NCBI GenBank assembly: GCA_964432875.1
Contig: CAYSPJ010000027.1
Span: 1-46,855, forward strand
Reading direction: 5' to 3'
DNA length: 46,855 nucleotides
DNA from: JACJYE01 sp964432875
GTDB taxonomy: Bacteria > Bacteroidota > Bacteroidia > Chitinophagales > Saprospiraceae
Positions 24,270-32,846 of this stretch are shown here, piece by piece. The notes below the pieces were generated by a model. That model saw only the letters and a program-made list of their open reading frames with translations. It had not been told where the DNA came from and ran no database searches. Made by a program: the position numbers and the translations under genes. The stretch's first letter is position 1; each line of letters begins with the position of its first letter.

Positions 24270-25115
24270 ATGGCTAAGTATCTCCTCCCCGCTACACGAG
24301 CTATCATCCGTGACAAAAGCCGAATGATGAGTCAGGGTATTCAGAAGTACTGGCCTAAAGTAGCATTGACCCTGGCTGCAACGTATTTAGTTTATCAAAA
24401 GGATTTGGCGATAGACCTCCAACTCAACAACGCCCAGTCAGCAATTGTCCGGATGGACGATTATGAAGCAAGCATGTTTACGGAGGATGCCGCACCAATG
24501 AATATTGCCAACTATGAACCCGAGGAGGCCTGGCTCCCGGAAAAAGCACCAGAAGCCAAGCCAGCGAATTACGCGCAGCCGGCCAATGTGAGCAACCTGG
24601 CGAATACCTACTCCAATTTGAATAGCCATAATGGTGCAGCGGCAGAACCTGCTGCGCTCCGCGCTTCTAAGCGGCAAAAACAATTGCGCTATGTGAAGCG
24701 CTTTGCCAAAGTAGCACAGGCCGAGATGGATAAATTTGGCATACCGGCCAGCATCACCCTGGCGCAGGGCTTGTTGGAAAGCAACGTGGGCGAGAGCAAA
24801 CTGGCGGTGGAAAACAACAACCACTTTGGTATCAAGTGCTTTTCCAAAACCTGTGGGAGGGGGCATTGCAGCAATTTTACGGATGATACCCACAAAGATT
24901 TTTTCCGCAAATACAAAAGCCCCTGGGAGAGCTATCGGGCGCACAGCCAATTGCTGAAGCAAGGGGATAGGTACAGTGAGTTGTTCAAGTTGAAGCAGAC
25001 GGACTACCGCCGATGGGCCAAAGGGCTGAAAGCCGCCGGGTATGCTACGGATACACAGTATGCCGACAAGCTCATCAAGTTGATTGAAGATCTTGGGCTT
25101 CACCAATACGATTAG
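24270..25115 (+). CDS. Glucosaminidase-domain peptidoglycan hydrolase
   Basis: A 281-residue protein with an N-terminal membrane-proximal segment (WPKVALTLAATYLVYQ, about 28-43) that may be an uncleaved anchor. A low-complexity Ala/Pro/Asn region follows (about 75-125). The C-terminal glucosaminidase (FlgJ/LytG-like, GH73) domain covers about 140-281. The catalytic Glu is expected in FGIPASITLAQGLLESNVGE. Other family marks are NNHFGIKC, CSNFTDDTHKDFFRKYKSPW, SYRAHSQLL and YATDTQYADKLIKLIE. It cleaves the N-acetylglucosamine side of glycan strands in the periplasm. No LysM is seen. Its stop overlaps the stop of the convergent TPR-CHAT gene by 4 bases. The start was chosen by the promoter. Confidence 0.85.
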   Translation: MAKYLLPATRAIIRDKSRMMSQGIQKYWPKVALTLAATYLVYQKDLAIDLQLNNAQSAIVRMDDYEASMFTEDAAPMNIANYEPEEAWLPEKAPEAKPANYAQPANVSNLANTYSNLNSHNGAAAEPAALRASKRQKQLRYVKRFAKVAQAEMDKFGIPASITLAQGLLESNVGESKLAVENNNHFGIKCFSKTCGRGHCSNFTDDTHKDFFRKYKSPWESYRAHSQLLKQGDRYSELFKLKQTDYRRWAKGLKAAGYATDTQYADKLIKLIEDLGLHQYD

Positions 25116-28100
25116 CGCTGCTTGGCGGCCCACCAGCCCAGCAGGATTAGCACGGCAATCCCAGCGATAATCCAATAAGGGGATATTGGTGTCTGAAGCG
25201 GCATGGGCTTCAATGCACCAAAATGCATATAGCCGGCCCAATAATAAGGATGGGCTTCTGATGGCTTGTCTTTTTGCAAATCCAGATAAGCTTGCCGGGC
25301 TTGTTGCAGGGCAGTGGGGATAGATGTGCCCGGCTGATAGTTTTCCATAAAAAGCTGGATCACCTCTTCAGAGGGGGGCCCAGGATTCTGCCAGCGGTGC
25401 AGCACCAGCGCATCGCAGCCATTGTATTGTAATGCTCTTGCCAAGTGCATCAAGCTACCAGGGGAGAGCCCTTCCAGCGGTATACTGGAGGCCAGGATGC
25501 CCAATTCTGCAAGTTGGGCCATACCGTACAGTTCTTCAATGCTGATCAAGTTATCGTACAGGCTATCAGTGGGCCCAGATAAGGAAATATGGGAATCCAG
25601 GGGTTCAGTAGCCAACACCGTCTGCGCGGCAGCTAGCAGAATCCCCGCATTAGGAAGGCGTCGAAGGCTATTTTCATTGGCATTCCCACCCGCCCATAAC
25701 TGGCCTCCAGACTCACTTGCCCACCATTCTGATAATTGGGAAAAATGATGCAGGCTGGAAAGCGTTTCACCAATAGCAGCCGCGCTACTTCTGGAGGAGG
25801 CATTGCTGACGATCATCCTCTTTTTGGGGGTGCCGTAATCTGGGATAAATGCATAGAACGGCAAAGGGCCGGAAGCACTGGCTACGTAACCCTCTTCCAT
25901 CAGGGCTGATGCCTGGTAGTTATAAGTAATGCTATACTGTTTACCTAGATATGGCAAGTTGGAGAAAGCCGCTGATGCTGGCATTCCCGGCAATAGCGCT
26001 TCAAAAGGGAACAACTCGAGGGGGCCGTGTGGCAGGATGCAAAGCTGTGATATATGGCTTTCCGGCTTTACAGGCAGAAGCTTCCGATACAGGCTGGCGG
26101 AAAGGGCAGCAAAATGTTCTGGTGAAGCGAGCTTGTCGCGATTGTTTTGGCCTGACCGATAAGAGAAGCTTTTCAAGTCTTCTTCCAATTCTGGCCCTAA
26201 GACAAACTGATAGAAACTCAGCCCTTTGCCGTCGGCAAAAAAGATGTAGTATTTCTGCCTGCCCACAAAGTAGGCATACAAAACTGCCGCCTGGCTTTTC
26301 AACAAGGGTTGCATACGGCTGAGTTCAGCGATTGGGCTTTCATATTTTAATTCGAAATACTTGGGCGCTTTTTGTTTTATGGCCGAGCGGTTGGCGGCAA
26401 ATTTTGCCAGGTAATCGTTTAGCTCTTGCTCCATCTTATCAGTAGGGGCATCTATGAGTGCCGCGATGTGCAAGTTATGAGTCAGGCGTTGTATCTGATG
26501 CTTCAGTGCTTTTTCTTCCTGGATAAGTTGCTGCGGGACATGGGCATAAGTAATCTCATCAGCCAGTAAGAGTGGGGCCGCCAGGCCCACCTGCTTGCTG
26601 CGCTCTGCGAAATAAAAGGCCTGGTTGGCATAAGCTTGTTTTTGCCTCTGCTGGTTGAGGCTGAAGCACGCCTGAATAGCTTTTTCGTATAGGCGCCCCT
26701 GCTGTTGTTGCAACCAGCTCACTTGCCAGGGGGGCAGCGGTTGTTGAAATAACGCTTTAAGCTCTTCATCGGCGGCTTGGGCAGCCTCCAGCGTAGCCTC
26801 CAGGTTGGACAAGGTATTACGATCTTGTGCCGCCAAGGCGCTATGGGCCCTGACCATAATATAATATGCCTGGACCCTGTAAAAAGCAGCGCTCTGCTGA
26901 TTAGGTGCGAGCCTGGCCGATTGCCTGGCAAGCTGAATAGCCGGCTCGAAATCGCGCAATTGCCGGTAGGCCTCTGCCTGTGCCAGTAAGCCCTCCTGCT
27001 TCCAGGATGCCGGGATAGATTCCTCCTCTAACAAGCCTTGTTCCAAATAGGGCAGTGCCGCTTGTGGTTCCCCATTGTTTAGCAGGCTATAACCCATTTG
27101 AAGCTGTGCGTCAGCCAGCACCAAGGGGCTGCTTGCCCAGGTCAGGTATTCGCGGGCGCGGGAAATGGCACGTGTTGGCTGCCCCCCTTGGCGCAAAGCA
27201 CTAATCAATTGATGGTAGCAGGAAGCGATTGGTACGTTCTGCTTTGATGCAATGGCACGTTTGAAAAAAGTAATGGCCTCTTCCATTGCTCCTCGGAAGA
27301 AGAATTCGTTGCCCAGCTCATAATCCTGAGCCCCGTTAGGGCTAGTCTTGCCTAGCGGAAGGAGCAACAACTGCCGGGCAGATGCTTTTGCGGCACCAGT
27401 TTTCCCCTTGCGCAGGTTGTTTGCCGTGAGGAAATATAAAGGCATCAGCATATCTTCCTGCCTCAGCAATCCACCCTGCTCCCAAATGTGCAAGGCGCTG
27501 CGGTAGTTTTGCGCCGCTTTACCCTCCTCTCCTTTTGCCCCATATAGCCCCGCGACCTTGATGTAGGAATGGGCAAGCCAGGAGGCCAGCGGGTCCAATT
27601 TTTTTTCTCTGATTGCCAGGGCTTGCAAGTGAAACTCAAGCGCAGCCTTGCTTTTTTGGCGGCTGGACTCCAACTCGCCAAGTAGATAATAAGAATCGGC
27701 AACCTCCGCACTTTCAGCGCCAAGTAGTTTTTTACGGAGTGCCAGGGATTTTTGAAAATGTGTTTCAGCTTGCACGTAGTCTTGCCCGGAGGCGTATGCC
27801 TTCCCTAGCCAGTCGTAAGAGTCTGCCATTTCTGGATGCTTATCTCCGTAGAGCTTACGCCTGATCATTAGCGCGAGGCGATGCGATTCCAGCGCATCTT
27901 CCTGCCGCCCTTCGCCGCTATATACCTCGCCCAGTTTGTGGGCGGCTCTGGCAGCCTCGGCATTGTCTCGCCCCAGCTTTTCGATGCTTTCCCAAAGTGC
28001 CTTCTTGGCGCTACGCTTGGCCTCGTCGTACTGCGCTGTTTCCAGGTAAATACTGCTTATCTGGTTGAGGCAAGAGAAATAGGGTTCCCAAAGGGCGGCG

Positions 28101-28276
28101 CTCCGGTACAAGGCAGCGGCCAACGCCAATTTATCGAGCGCAGCAGCATGCTCGCTGCCGAGCAGATGCGAAACAGCCTGGTTTTGATACTGGGCTGCCA
28201 TCTCGGCATTCTGCTGCGCTGCCAGTGGATAACTGCACGAGCAAGAGAGTATGAAAATGAATAACAGCTTTCTCAT
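25112..28276 (-). CDS. TPR-repeat protein with degenerate CHAT domain and C-terminal membrane anchor
   Basis: A 1054-residue exported protein. The signal peptide is MRKLLFIFILSCSCSYPLAAQ. TPR repeats run from about 30 to 480, for example SIYLETAQYDEAKRSAKKAL and SYDWLGKAYASGQDYVQAET. A helical linker (about 480-650) is followed by a CHAT caspase-like domain (about 690-1020) and a C-terminal membrane helix (SPYWIIAGIAVLILLGWWAA). In active CHAT proteases the His lies in a LATHA motif and the Cys in LSACET. Here the aligned sequences are LAAAQ, with Ala884 at the His position, and LASSIP, with Ser931 at the Cys position. The fold marks around them are kept (HLARALQYNGCDALVLHRW). It is therefore probably a pseudoprotease scaffold. 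It shares a convergent end with the glucosaminidase gene. Confidence 0.85.
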   Translation of the reverse strand: MRKLLFIFILSCSCSYPLAAQQNAEMAAQYQNQAVSHLLGSEHAAALDKLALAAALYRSAALWEPYFSCLNQISSIYLETAQYDEAKRSAKKALWESIEKLGRDNAEAARAAHKLGEVYSGEGRQEDALESHRLALMIRRKLYGDKHPEMADSYDWLGKAYASGQDYVQAETHFQKSLALRKKLLGAESAEVADSYYLLGELESSRQKSKAALEFHLQALAIREKKLDPLASWLAHSYIKVAGLYGAKGEEGKAAQNYRSALHIWEQGGLLRQEDMLMPLYFLTANNLRKGKTGAAKASARQLLLLPLGKTSPNGAQDYELGNEFFFRGAMEEAITFFKRAIASKQNVPIASCYHQLISALRQGGQPTRAISRAREYLTWASSPLVLADAQLQMGYSLLNNGEPQAALPYLEQGLLEEESIPASWKQEGLLAQAEAYRQLRDFEPAIQLARQSARLAPNQQSAAFYRVQAYYIMVRAHSALAAQDRNTLSNLEATLEAAQAADEELKALFQQPLPPWQVSWLQQQQGRLYEKAIQACFSLNQQRQKQAYANQAFYFAERSKQVGLAAPLLLADEITYAHVPQQLIQEEKALKHQIQRLTHNLHIAALIDAPTDKMEQELNDYLAKFAANRSAIKQKAPKYFELKYESPIAELSRMQPLLKSQAAVLYAYFVGRQKYYIFFADGKGLSFYQFVLGPELEEDLKSFSYRSGQNNRDKLASPEHFAALSASLYRKLLPVKPESHISQLCILPHGPLELFPFEALLPGMPASAAFSNLPYLGKQYSITYNYQASALMEEGYVASASGPLPFYAFIPDYGTPKKRMIVSNASSRSSAAAIGETLSSLHHFSQLSEWWASESGGQLWAGGNANENSLRRLPNAGILLAAAQTVLATEPLDSHISLSGPTDSLYDNLISIEELYGMAQLAELGILASSIPLEGLSPGSLMHLARALQYNGCDALVLHRWQNPGPPSEEVIQLFMENYQPGTSIPTALQQARQAYLDLQKDKPSEAHPYYWAGYMHFGALKPMPLQTPISPYWIIAGIAVLILLGWWAAKQR

Positions 28277-28520
28277 AGTTAAAAAGGGCTTACTTCAAAC
28301 ATGAAACTGAAATATCACCCTACCTTATAGCGGGCAAGCGGGCGGACTTTGCATGCGCCTGAATCATGTAGAGCGCAGCACATGAAAAAAGTAATATGTC
28401 CTTGGGAAGAAAGCGGGGGGATGTTTCAAGCAGCCAAAGTAGGTAATTTCTTTGAATTAGTAGCCCACCAAGCTGTTTTTTTTGGGTTTAAGATAAGAAA
28501 AAGGATGCGGGGCAGAGCCT

Positions 28521-28763
28521 TTATCCTCCGCTCACCGGAGGGATGATAACTACCTCGTCGCCCGGCTTGATCACGGCATGATCAGCGGCGTATTCCGTGT
28601 TGAGAGCGATGGATAGTGAAGCCAGTTTTTCAAATCCAGGGTAATCCTGGCACAACCTGGACTTGAGCTGGGCAACGGTAGGGCGGCCTGGCATCTCCAC
28701 CTGCAAACTGCTACTGCCGAGGATTTCCTTGGCGACCCCAAATGCTAAAATGTTGATTTGCAT
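28521..28763 (-). CDS. MoaD/ThiS-family sulfur carrier-like protein
   Basis: Ubiquitin-fold protein of 80 residues from ATG 28763 (MQINILAFGVAKEI). It ends in VVIIPPVSGG, the C-terminal Gly-Gly that is adenylated and thiocarboxylated in MoaD. PTVAQLKSRLCQDYPGFEKL and KPGDEVVIIPPVSGG match MoaD (small subunit of molybdopterin synthase) better than ThiS. No moaE, moeB or other molybdenum cofactor gene is in the window, so its partner lies elsewhere. The frame starts three codons earlier (28772), which is possible. It lies upstream of the TPR-CHAT gene on the same strand, with 244 bp between. Role by family only. Confidence 0.8.
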   Translation of the reverse strand: MQINILAFGVAKEILGSSSLQVEMPGRPTVAQLKSRLCQDYPGFEKLASLSIALNTEYAADHAVIKPGDEVVIIPPVSGG

Positions 28764-29241
28764 GAAGGGCAAGGTACGGCTTGTTTTTGAAAAGAAATAG
28801 CCTTTTAGGCCCCCTGAGGCTGCTAGTTTAGTTTTTTTAACAAAACTTTAACAATGGAAAACGAGTGGCGGGCCTCCCCAAATCACCAAATATATATTTG
28901 GCAGCCTACCTTGAATAGGGTAGAAAAATTTCCTAACAATAAACACATGCAGGAATAGGCAGTATATCACTTGACAACCGAGCCCGGGTTTCCTCCGTCG
29001 CTAGATGCCCTCTCACCCCATGAAAATGGGGCTATCCGCCAAAATCATTGACTTTAAGGATAAAAGGGGATAATTTTGCCTCTGAAAAAGAAATGAACCT
29101 AGGCCGATAGTGCCTATTTGTAAGAAGAACTGTACGAACAAAAAGAGTTTTTTTTTAATCCCAATTGTTGCATTCCCCCTGGACCGTTTCTGGGAGCAAT
29201 CCCTCACGGTAGATTTTAGAATGCACAAATACATATCAACG
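28764..29241. other. Gene-less divergent region with promoter and long leader
   Basis: 478 bases between the MoaD-like gene and the first lytic transglycosylase. It holds the promoter at 29048-29078 and a roughly 160-base leader that includes a five-codon ORF (ATG at 29093, MNLGR). A GTG-started in-frame extension from 29110 is open but does not look like a signal peptide. No hairpin stands out. Confidence 0.5.
29048..29078 (+). promoter_or_regulatory. Bacteroidota-type promoter for the LysM lytic transglycosylase
   Basis: TTG at 29048-29050, 20 bases, then TAATTTTG at 29071-29078, a perfect TAnnTTTG. Transcript start near 29084 gives a leader of about 140-160 bases before ATG 29221/29242. 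Confidence 0.55.
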
Positions 29242-30387
29242 ATGAAGATCCCATGGACAATTGTAGTTGCCATAGCCGCTATTGGCTTAATGGCAACCAC
29301 AAACAAAAACGCGTATCCCCTCAACGCACCCACCGCCGATGAACTCCTATTGCCGGTATCTGATGAGAGGGGCATCAAACAAAGGCTGGCTCAACTTTCA
29401 ATCCCCTTTGAGCCGAGGTACGACGAACACGTCGGCCACCTCATTAAGGAGTATACTACCAACGGCTACCGCGAAACGGAAGCCATGCTTGGACGCACCG
29501 CTGTTTTCTTCCCGATTTTCGAGCATTACCTGAGCTTATACGACTTGCCACAAGAGCTGAAGTACTTACCTGTAGTGGAGACATCCCTGATTACAAATGC
29601 ACGTTCTGGAGCAGGTGCCGCAGGTTTGTGGCAGTTTATCCCTGCTACGGCCAGGCAGTACCGCCTGCGCATCAACGAGCAAGTGGACGAGCGCTTCGAT
29701 CCTTACCGCTCTACCGAAGCAGCGGTAAAAATGCTCGCGGCACTTTATGACCAATATGGTGATTGGCCTTTGGCGTTGGCGGCTTACAACTGCGGCCCCG
29801 TGCGGGTCAACAGCGCCATCCGTAGTGCAGGCTGCCGCAACTTCTGGGAATTACTGGACTACCTGCCGAGGGAAACTCAGCAGTATGTGCCGCGGTTTAT
29901 TGCAGCAGCTTATATTACCAACTTTTACGCGGACTATGGGTTGCAGCCAAACTTGCCCGGTGTTGAAGGAGGAATCCGTACCATCAAACTTTATGATTCC
30001 TACTCTTTTTCTGATATCTCCTACGCCAGCGGGGTAAGCATAGCCTTGCTCAAAATGCTGAACCCGAGTTTTCGACAGGCCGTTATCCCGGAAAACCCTC
30101 AGGGTAACTTCTTGCTGCTGCCGACTGCCGCGATGGAAAACTTCCGCCAATATCTGCATGCCAGCAAGGGGCACTACCACAATATTGACCCGGCATATTT
30201 GTATCCAAATTTATACAAAGCCAGTTATGTGCTGAGCCCGGGAGAGTCTTTACTCCAATTAGCAGAAAGGTTCAATATTACAACAACGGATATCATGCGC
30301 TGGAATAATCTGCCTGATAAAGAGGTTTTTGTCAATCAGGAATTGACGCTTTTCTTGCCAGATAAAAGCTATATGGCCAGGCCTTAA
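29242..30387 (+). CDS. Lytic transglycosylase with C-terminal LysM (MltD-like)
   Basis: Periplasmic peptidoglycan lyase of 381 residues producing 1,6-anhydro-MurNAc ends. MKIPWTIVVAIAAIGLMATT is the signal peptide. The family-1 SLT domain has the catalytic Glu in LKYLPVVETSLITNARSG, then GAAGLWQFIPATARQY and LALAAYNCGPVRVNSAI, with YVPRFIAAAYI after. A LysM-like module ends the protein (YVLSPGESLLQLAERFNI, TTTDIMRWNNL) and would bind glycan. ATG 29221 is a possible start seven codons earlier. A paralogue follows at 30821, separated by a strong terminator, so the two are transcribed independently. Confidence 0.9.
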   Translation: MKIPWTIVVAIAAIGLMATTNKNAYPLNAPTADELLLPVSDERGIKQRLAQLSIPFEPRYDEHVGHLIKEYTTNGYRETEAMLGRTAVFFPIFEHYLSLYDLPQELKYLPVVETSLITNARSGAGAAGLWQFIPATARQYRLRINEQVDERFDPYRSTEAAVKMLAALYDQYGDWPLALAAYNCGPVRVNSAIRSAGCRNFWELLDYLPRETQQYVPRFIAAAYITNFYADYGLQPNLPGVEGGIRTIKLYDSYSFSDISYASGVSIALLKMLNPSFRQAVIPENPQGNFLLLPTAAMENFRQYLHASKGHYHNIDPAYLYPNLYKASYVLSPGESLLQLAERFNITTTDIMRWNNLPDKEVFVNQELTLFLPDKSYMARP

Positions 30388-30820
30388 ACCATCCAACCAG
30401 CTCAAGTGTGCGCTGCAAAGGGCGCCGGGAAACTATTTCCCGGCGCCCTTTGCGCTTAGAGCAGGCCTCTTTCTCTAATGCTGTCAAGCACAGACCACTC
30501 GCTCCTGCCGCTTGGCACAAGCCCGTAAAGGTGCCCATGGGAAGAATCAGAGCCATTAGTTTCACCGCTGCAGCCCATAGGCTGAAAGTACCTCCGCGCA
30601 GCCATACTTGATTTTAAGTTGATGGCATCTAGCCTCGTTCCCCGGAACTGATATTTTTTCTCTCACGTGTACATTTAACTAGCATAGCAAAGCCGCGACT
30701 TTATGTGTCTTTTTTTTGGAAATTGGTTGAAAGCAAAGCATTTTTTTTCGAAAAATACCCTAAAAAGGTTAACAAAAATGCGGTGGGCCCGTAAAACGAG
30801 GATATAAAAATGAACATCCT
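30388..30820. other. Intergenic region between paralogous transglycosylases
   Basis: 433 bases. Apart from the 30415-30453 hairpin I see no gene. The A/T-rich last 130 bases should contain the promoter of the next gene. A mini-ORF ATG-AAC-ATC-CTA-TGA (30810-30824) ends in ATGA overlapping the ATG of the next gene. Confidence 0.5.
30415..30453 (+). terminator. Perfect 18-bp hairpin terminator after the first transglycosylase
   Basis: GCAAAGGGCGCCGGGAAA (30415-30432) pairs perfectly with 30436-30453 around a 3-base CTA loop. The right arm ends in CCCTTTGC and has no real T run, so it may terminate with help or stabilise the 3' end. Confidence 0.65.
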
Positions 30821-31801
30821 ATGAGAAAAATGAACACCATGGCCTTTTCTACCCTGTTCGCCTTAGGCCTGACAGCCCTCCCTTCTGGCTTACAGGCCAC
30901 TGCCCCCACCTCAGTTGACCCCTTGGAGTATGAGATACCCATGAGGTTGTTACAAATGGATTTGCCATTTGAGGTGGAGTATAACCCGGAAGTGAAAAAA
31001 CATCTGGAAGGGTACTTAATCCGTGGGAAGCGCGAGACAAGACAAATGCTCTCCCGTACGGCGATGTACTTCCCAATCTTTGAGTACTATCTGCGGAAAA
31101 ACGGTTTGCCGGATGAGCTCAAGTATATCCCCTTGCTCGAGTCTCGCTTGCAGCCCAAAGCAGAATCATCTGCTGGCGCCGCGGGTTTGTGGCAGTTTAT
31201 GCCCATTGCCGCAACACACTACCGGTTGCAAAGCAACGATTATGTGGACGAACGCCTGAACCCCTTCCGAGCTACCGAAGCAGCCGTAAAGATGCTAGCG
31301 CAGCTATACCAGGAGTTTGGCGATTGGTCTTTGGTGCTTGCCGCCTATAACTGTGGCCCAGGCAGGGTACGCAAAGCACTACGCCTGACTGGTTGCGATA
31401 GCTTCTGGGATATCCAGCATCTGCTACCTCGCCAAACCCAGCGTTACCTGCCGGCTCTAATCGCTACGATTTACGTAGCTCAAAACCATGAAATGCACGG
31501 CATCAGCCCGCGTTTCAACTCTAATCACCAAAAGCGTTTCCGCGTATTCCGCATCAATACATCGCTGCACTTGGCCGATATTGCCAGTCATTGCCAGCTT
31601 CCCGTAGAGGAGCTCCTCCGGCTCAACCCTGGATATCTGCAGGACTTTGTGCCGGCACAGCCCAAAGGGCATTACCTGATTTTGCCGGAAGTGGCCTTTA
31701 GCAAATTTCAACAGTACATCATCAAGGAAAGCCGGCGAGGCAGTACTAGCTACGCTGTTGCTGTGCTGGATTCCAAAGAGCGGGAAACTGCACACAATTA
31801 G
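30821..31801 (+). CDS. Lytic transglycosylase, paralogue without a classical LysM
   Basis: A 326-residue periplasmic glycan lyase. The signal peptide is within MRKMNTMAFSTLFALGLTAL to LQATA. The SLT domain has the catalytic Glu in LKYIPLLESRLQPKAESS, then GAAGLWQFMPIAATHYRL, and LVLAAYNCGPGRVRKAL. It aligns along its whole length with the preceding gene: RETRQMLSRTAMYFPIFEYYL here against RETEAMLGRTAVFFPIFEHYL there, cited in part. It then has a shared post-catalytic segment (RVFRINTSLHLADIASHCQLP) but stops before the LysM. The pair is a tandem duplication that has diverged. Start is ATG 30821. Confidence 0.88.
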   Translation: MRKMNTMAFSTLFALGLTALPSGLQATAPTSVDPLEYEIPMRLLQMDLPFEVEYNPEVKKHLEGYLIRGKRETRQMLSRTAMYFPIFEYYLRKNGLPDELKYIPLLESRLQPKAESSAGAAGLWQFMPIAATHYRLQSNDYVDERLNPFRATEAAVKMLAQLYQEFGDWSLVLAAYNCGPGRVRKALRLTGCDSFWDIQHLLPRQTQRYLPALIATIYVAQNHEMHGISPRFNSNHQKRFRVFRINTSLHLADIASHCQLPVEELLRLNPGYLQDFVPAQPKGHYLILPEVAFSKFQQYIIKESRRGSTSYAVAVLDSKERETAHN

Positions 31802-31940
31802 GATAGCGTTTGAGGTGGTGAAAAGCGCTGGATACCTGGCTATTAAGAAAAAACATGCCCCAAAGCGCAAAAAATAAGGTCCAGTTAGGGGTTTTACGGC
31901 AAACAATATCTAATATTGGGACGCTGGAAAATCAATAACT

Positions 31941-32846
31941 ATGCAGAATATCCTTTTATCGATCACCTGGAACGCTTCCCCGGAAATTGTAAACATTGGG
32001 CCGATTACCCTGCGCTGGTATGGCTTGTTGTTTGCAGCTGGTTTCCTCTTAGGCTTATATATCGTAAAGGCCATGTTCCGTGCCGAGAAAGCCCCGGAAG
32101 AATGGCTCGACAAAGTTTTCATCTATATGGTCATAGGTGCCATATTGGGCGCGCGCCTCGGCCATGTTTTTTTCTACGATTGGGAATACTATTCCCGCAA
32201 CCTTTTGGAGATTCCGGCAGTGTGGAAAGGCGGGCTGGCCAGCCATGGCGGGGCGATCGGCATCATCATAATGTTGTGGATATTCTCGGTGCGGGATTCC
32301 AAACGCTCGGTATTATGGATACTCGACAAAGTAGTGGTGCCCACGGCCTTGGCGGCCTGTTTCATCCGTCTGGGCAACCTCATGAATTCTGAAATTGTCG
32401 GGAAACCTACCGCCGCCGCCTTCGGTTTCAAATTCCCAAAACACGAAACGGATTTGTGGGAAAGCTGCCAAGCCTGTATCGCCAAGGCTGGCCAGCAGTG
32501 CCTTGAAGTGCTCCAGACGGCACGGGAAACTTATTGCGTGGATATTAGCTTGGTGGAGGCCCGCCATCCGGTGCAGTTATACGAATCCTTCAGTTATCTG
32601 CTTATCTTTATTTTGTTGTTTTGGGCTTATTGGCGCACCAAAGCGAAGGAAAAACAGGGCATGTTGTTTGGCTTATTCCTAGTGTTGGTATGGGGGGCGC
32701 GCTTCGTGCTGGAGTATTTCAAGACCAGCCAGGGCGGGTTTGAATCCGTTTTTGGCAACGCCCTGAGCACAGGGCAGTTGCTGAGCATCCCCTTTGTGCT
32801 GATTGGGCTGTATTACGTGCTGCGGCCCATGCCAGATAAGGCTTAA
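31941..32846 (+). CDS. lgt: Prolipoprotein diacylglyceryl transferase
   Basis: Inner-membrane enzyme of 301 residues that moves diacylglycerol from phosphatidylglycerol to the lipobox Cys of prolipoproteins. Seven or so membrane segments; the family signature GARLGHVFFYDWEYY, then the essential His region WKGGLASHGGAIG, then ACFIRLGNLMNSEIVGKPT, and RHPVQLYESFSYLL. A hydrophilic insert with four Cys (SCQACIAKAGQQCLE to TYC, about 175-205) replaces the shorter loop of E. coli Lgt and is typical of some Bacteroidota. It serves lipoproteins such as those at 13923 and 21888. The stop overlaps the convergent DUF5686 stop by 4 bases. Confidence 0.95.
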   Translation: MQNILLSITWNASPEIVNIGPITLRWYGLLFAAGFLLGLYIVKAMFRAEKAPEEWLDKVFIYMVIGAILGARLGHVFFYDWEYYSRNLLEIPAVWKGGLASHGGAIGIIIMLWIFSVRDSKRSVLWILDKVVVPTALAACFIRLGNLMNSEIVGKPTAAAFGFKFPKHETDLWESCQACIAKAGQQCLEVLQTARETYCVDISLVEARHPVQLYESFSYLLIFILLFWAYWRTKAKEKQGMLFGLFLVLVWGARFVLEYFKTSQGGFESVFGNALSTGQLLSIPFVLIGLYYVLRPMPDKA

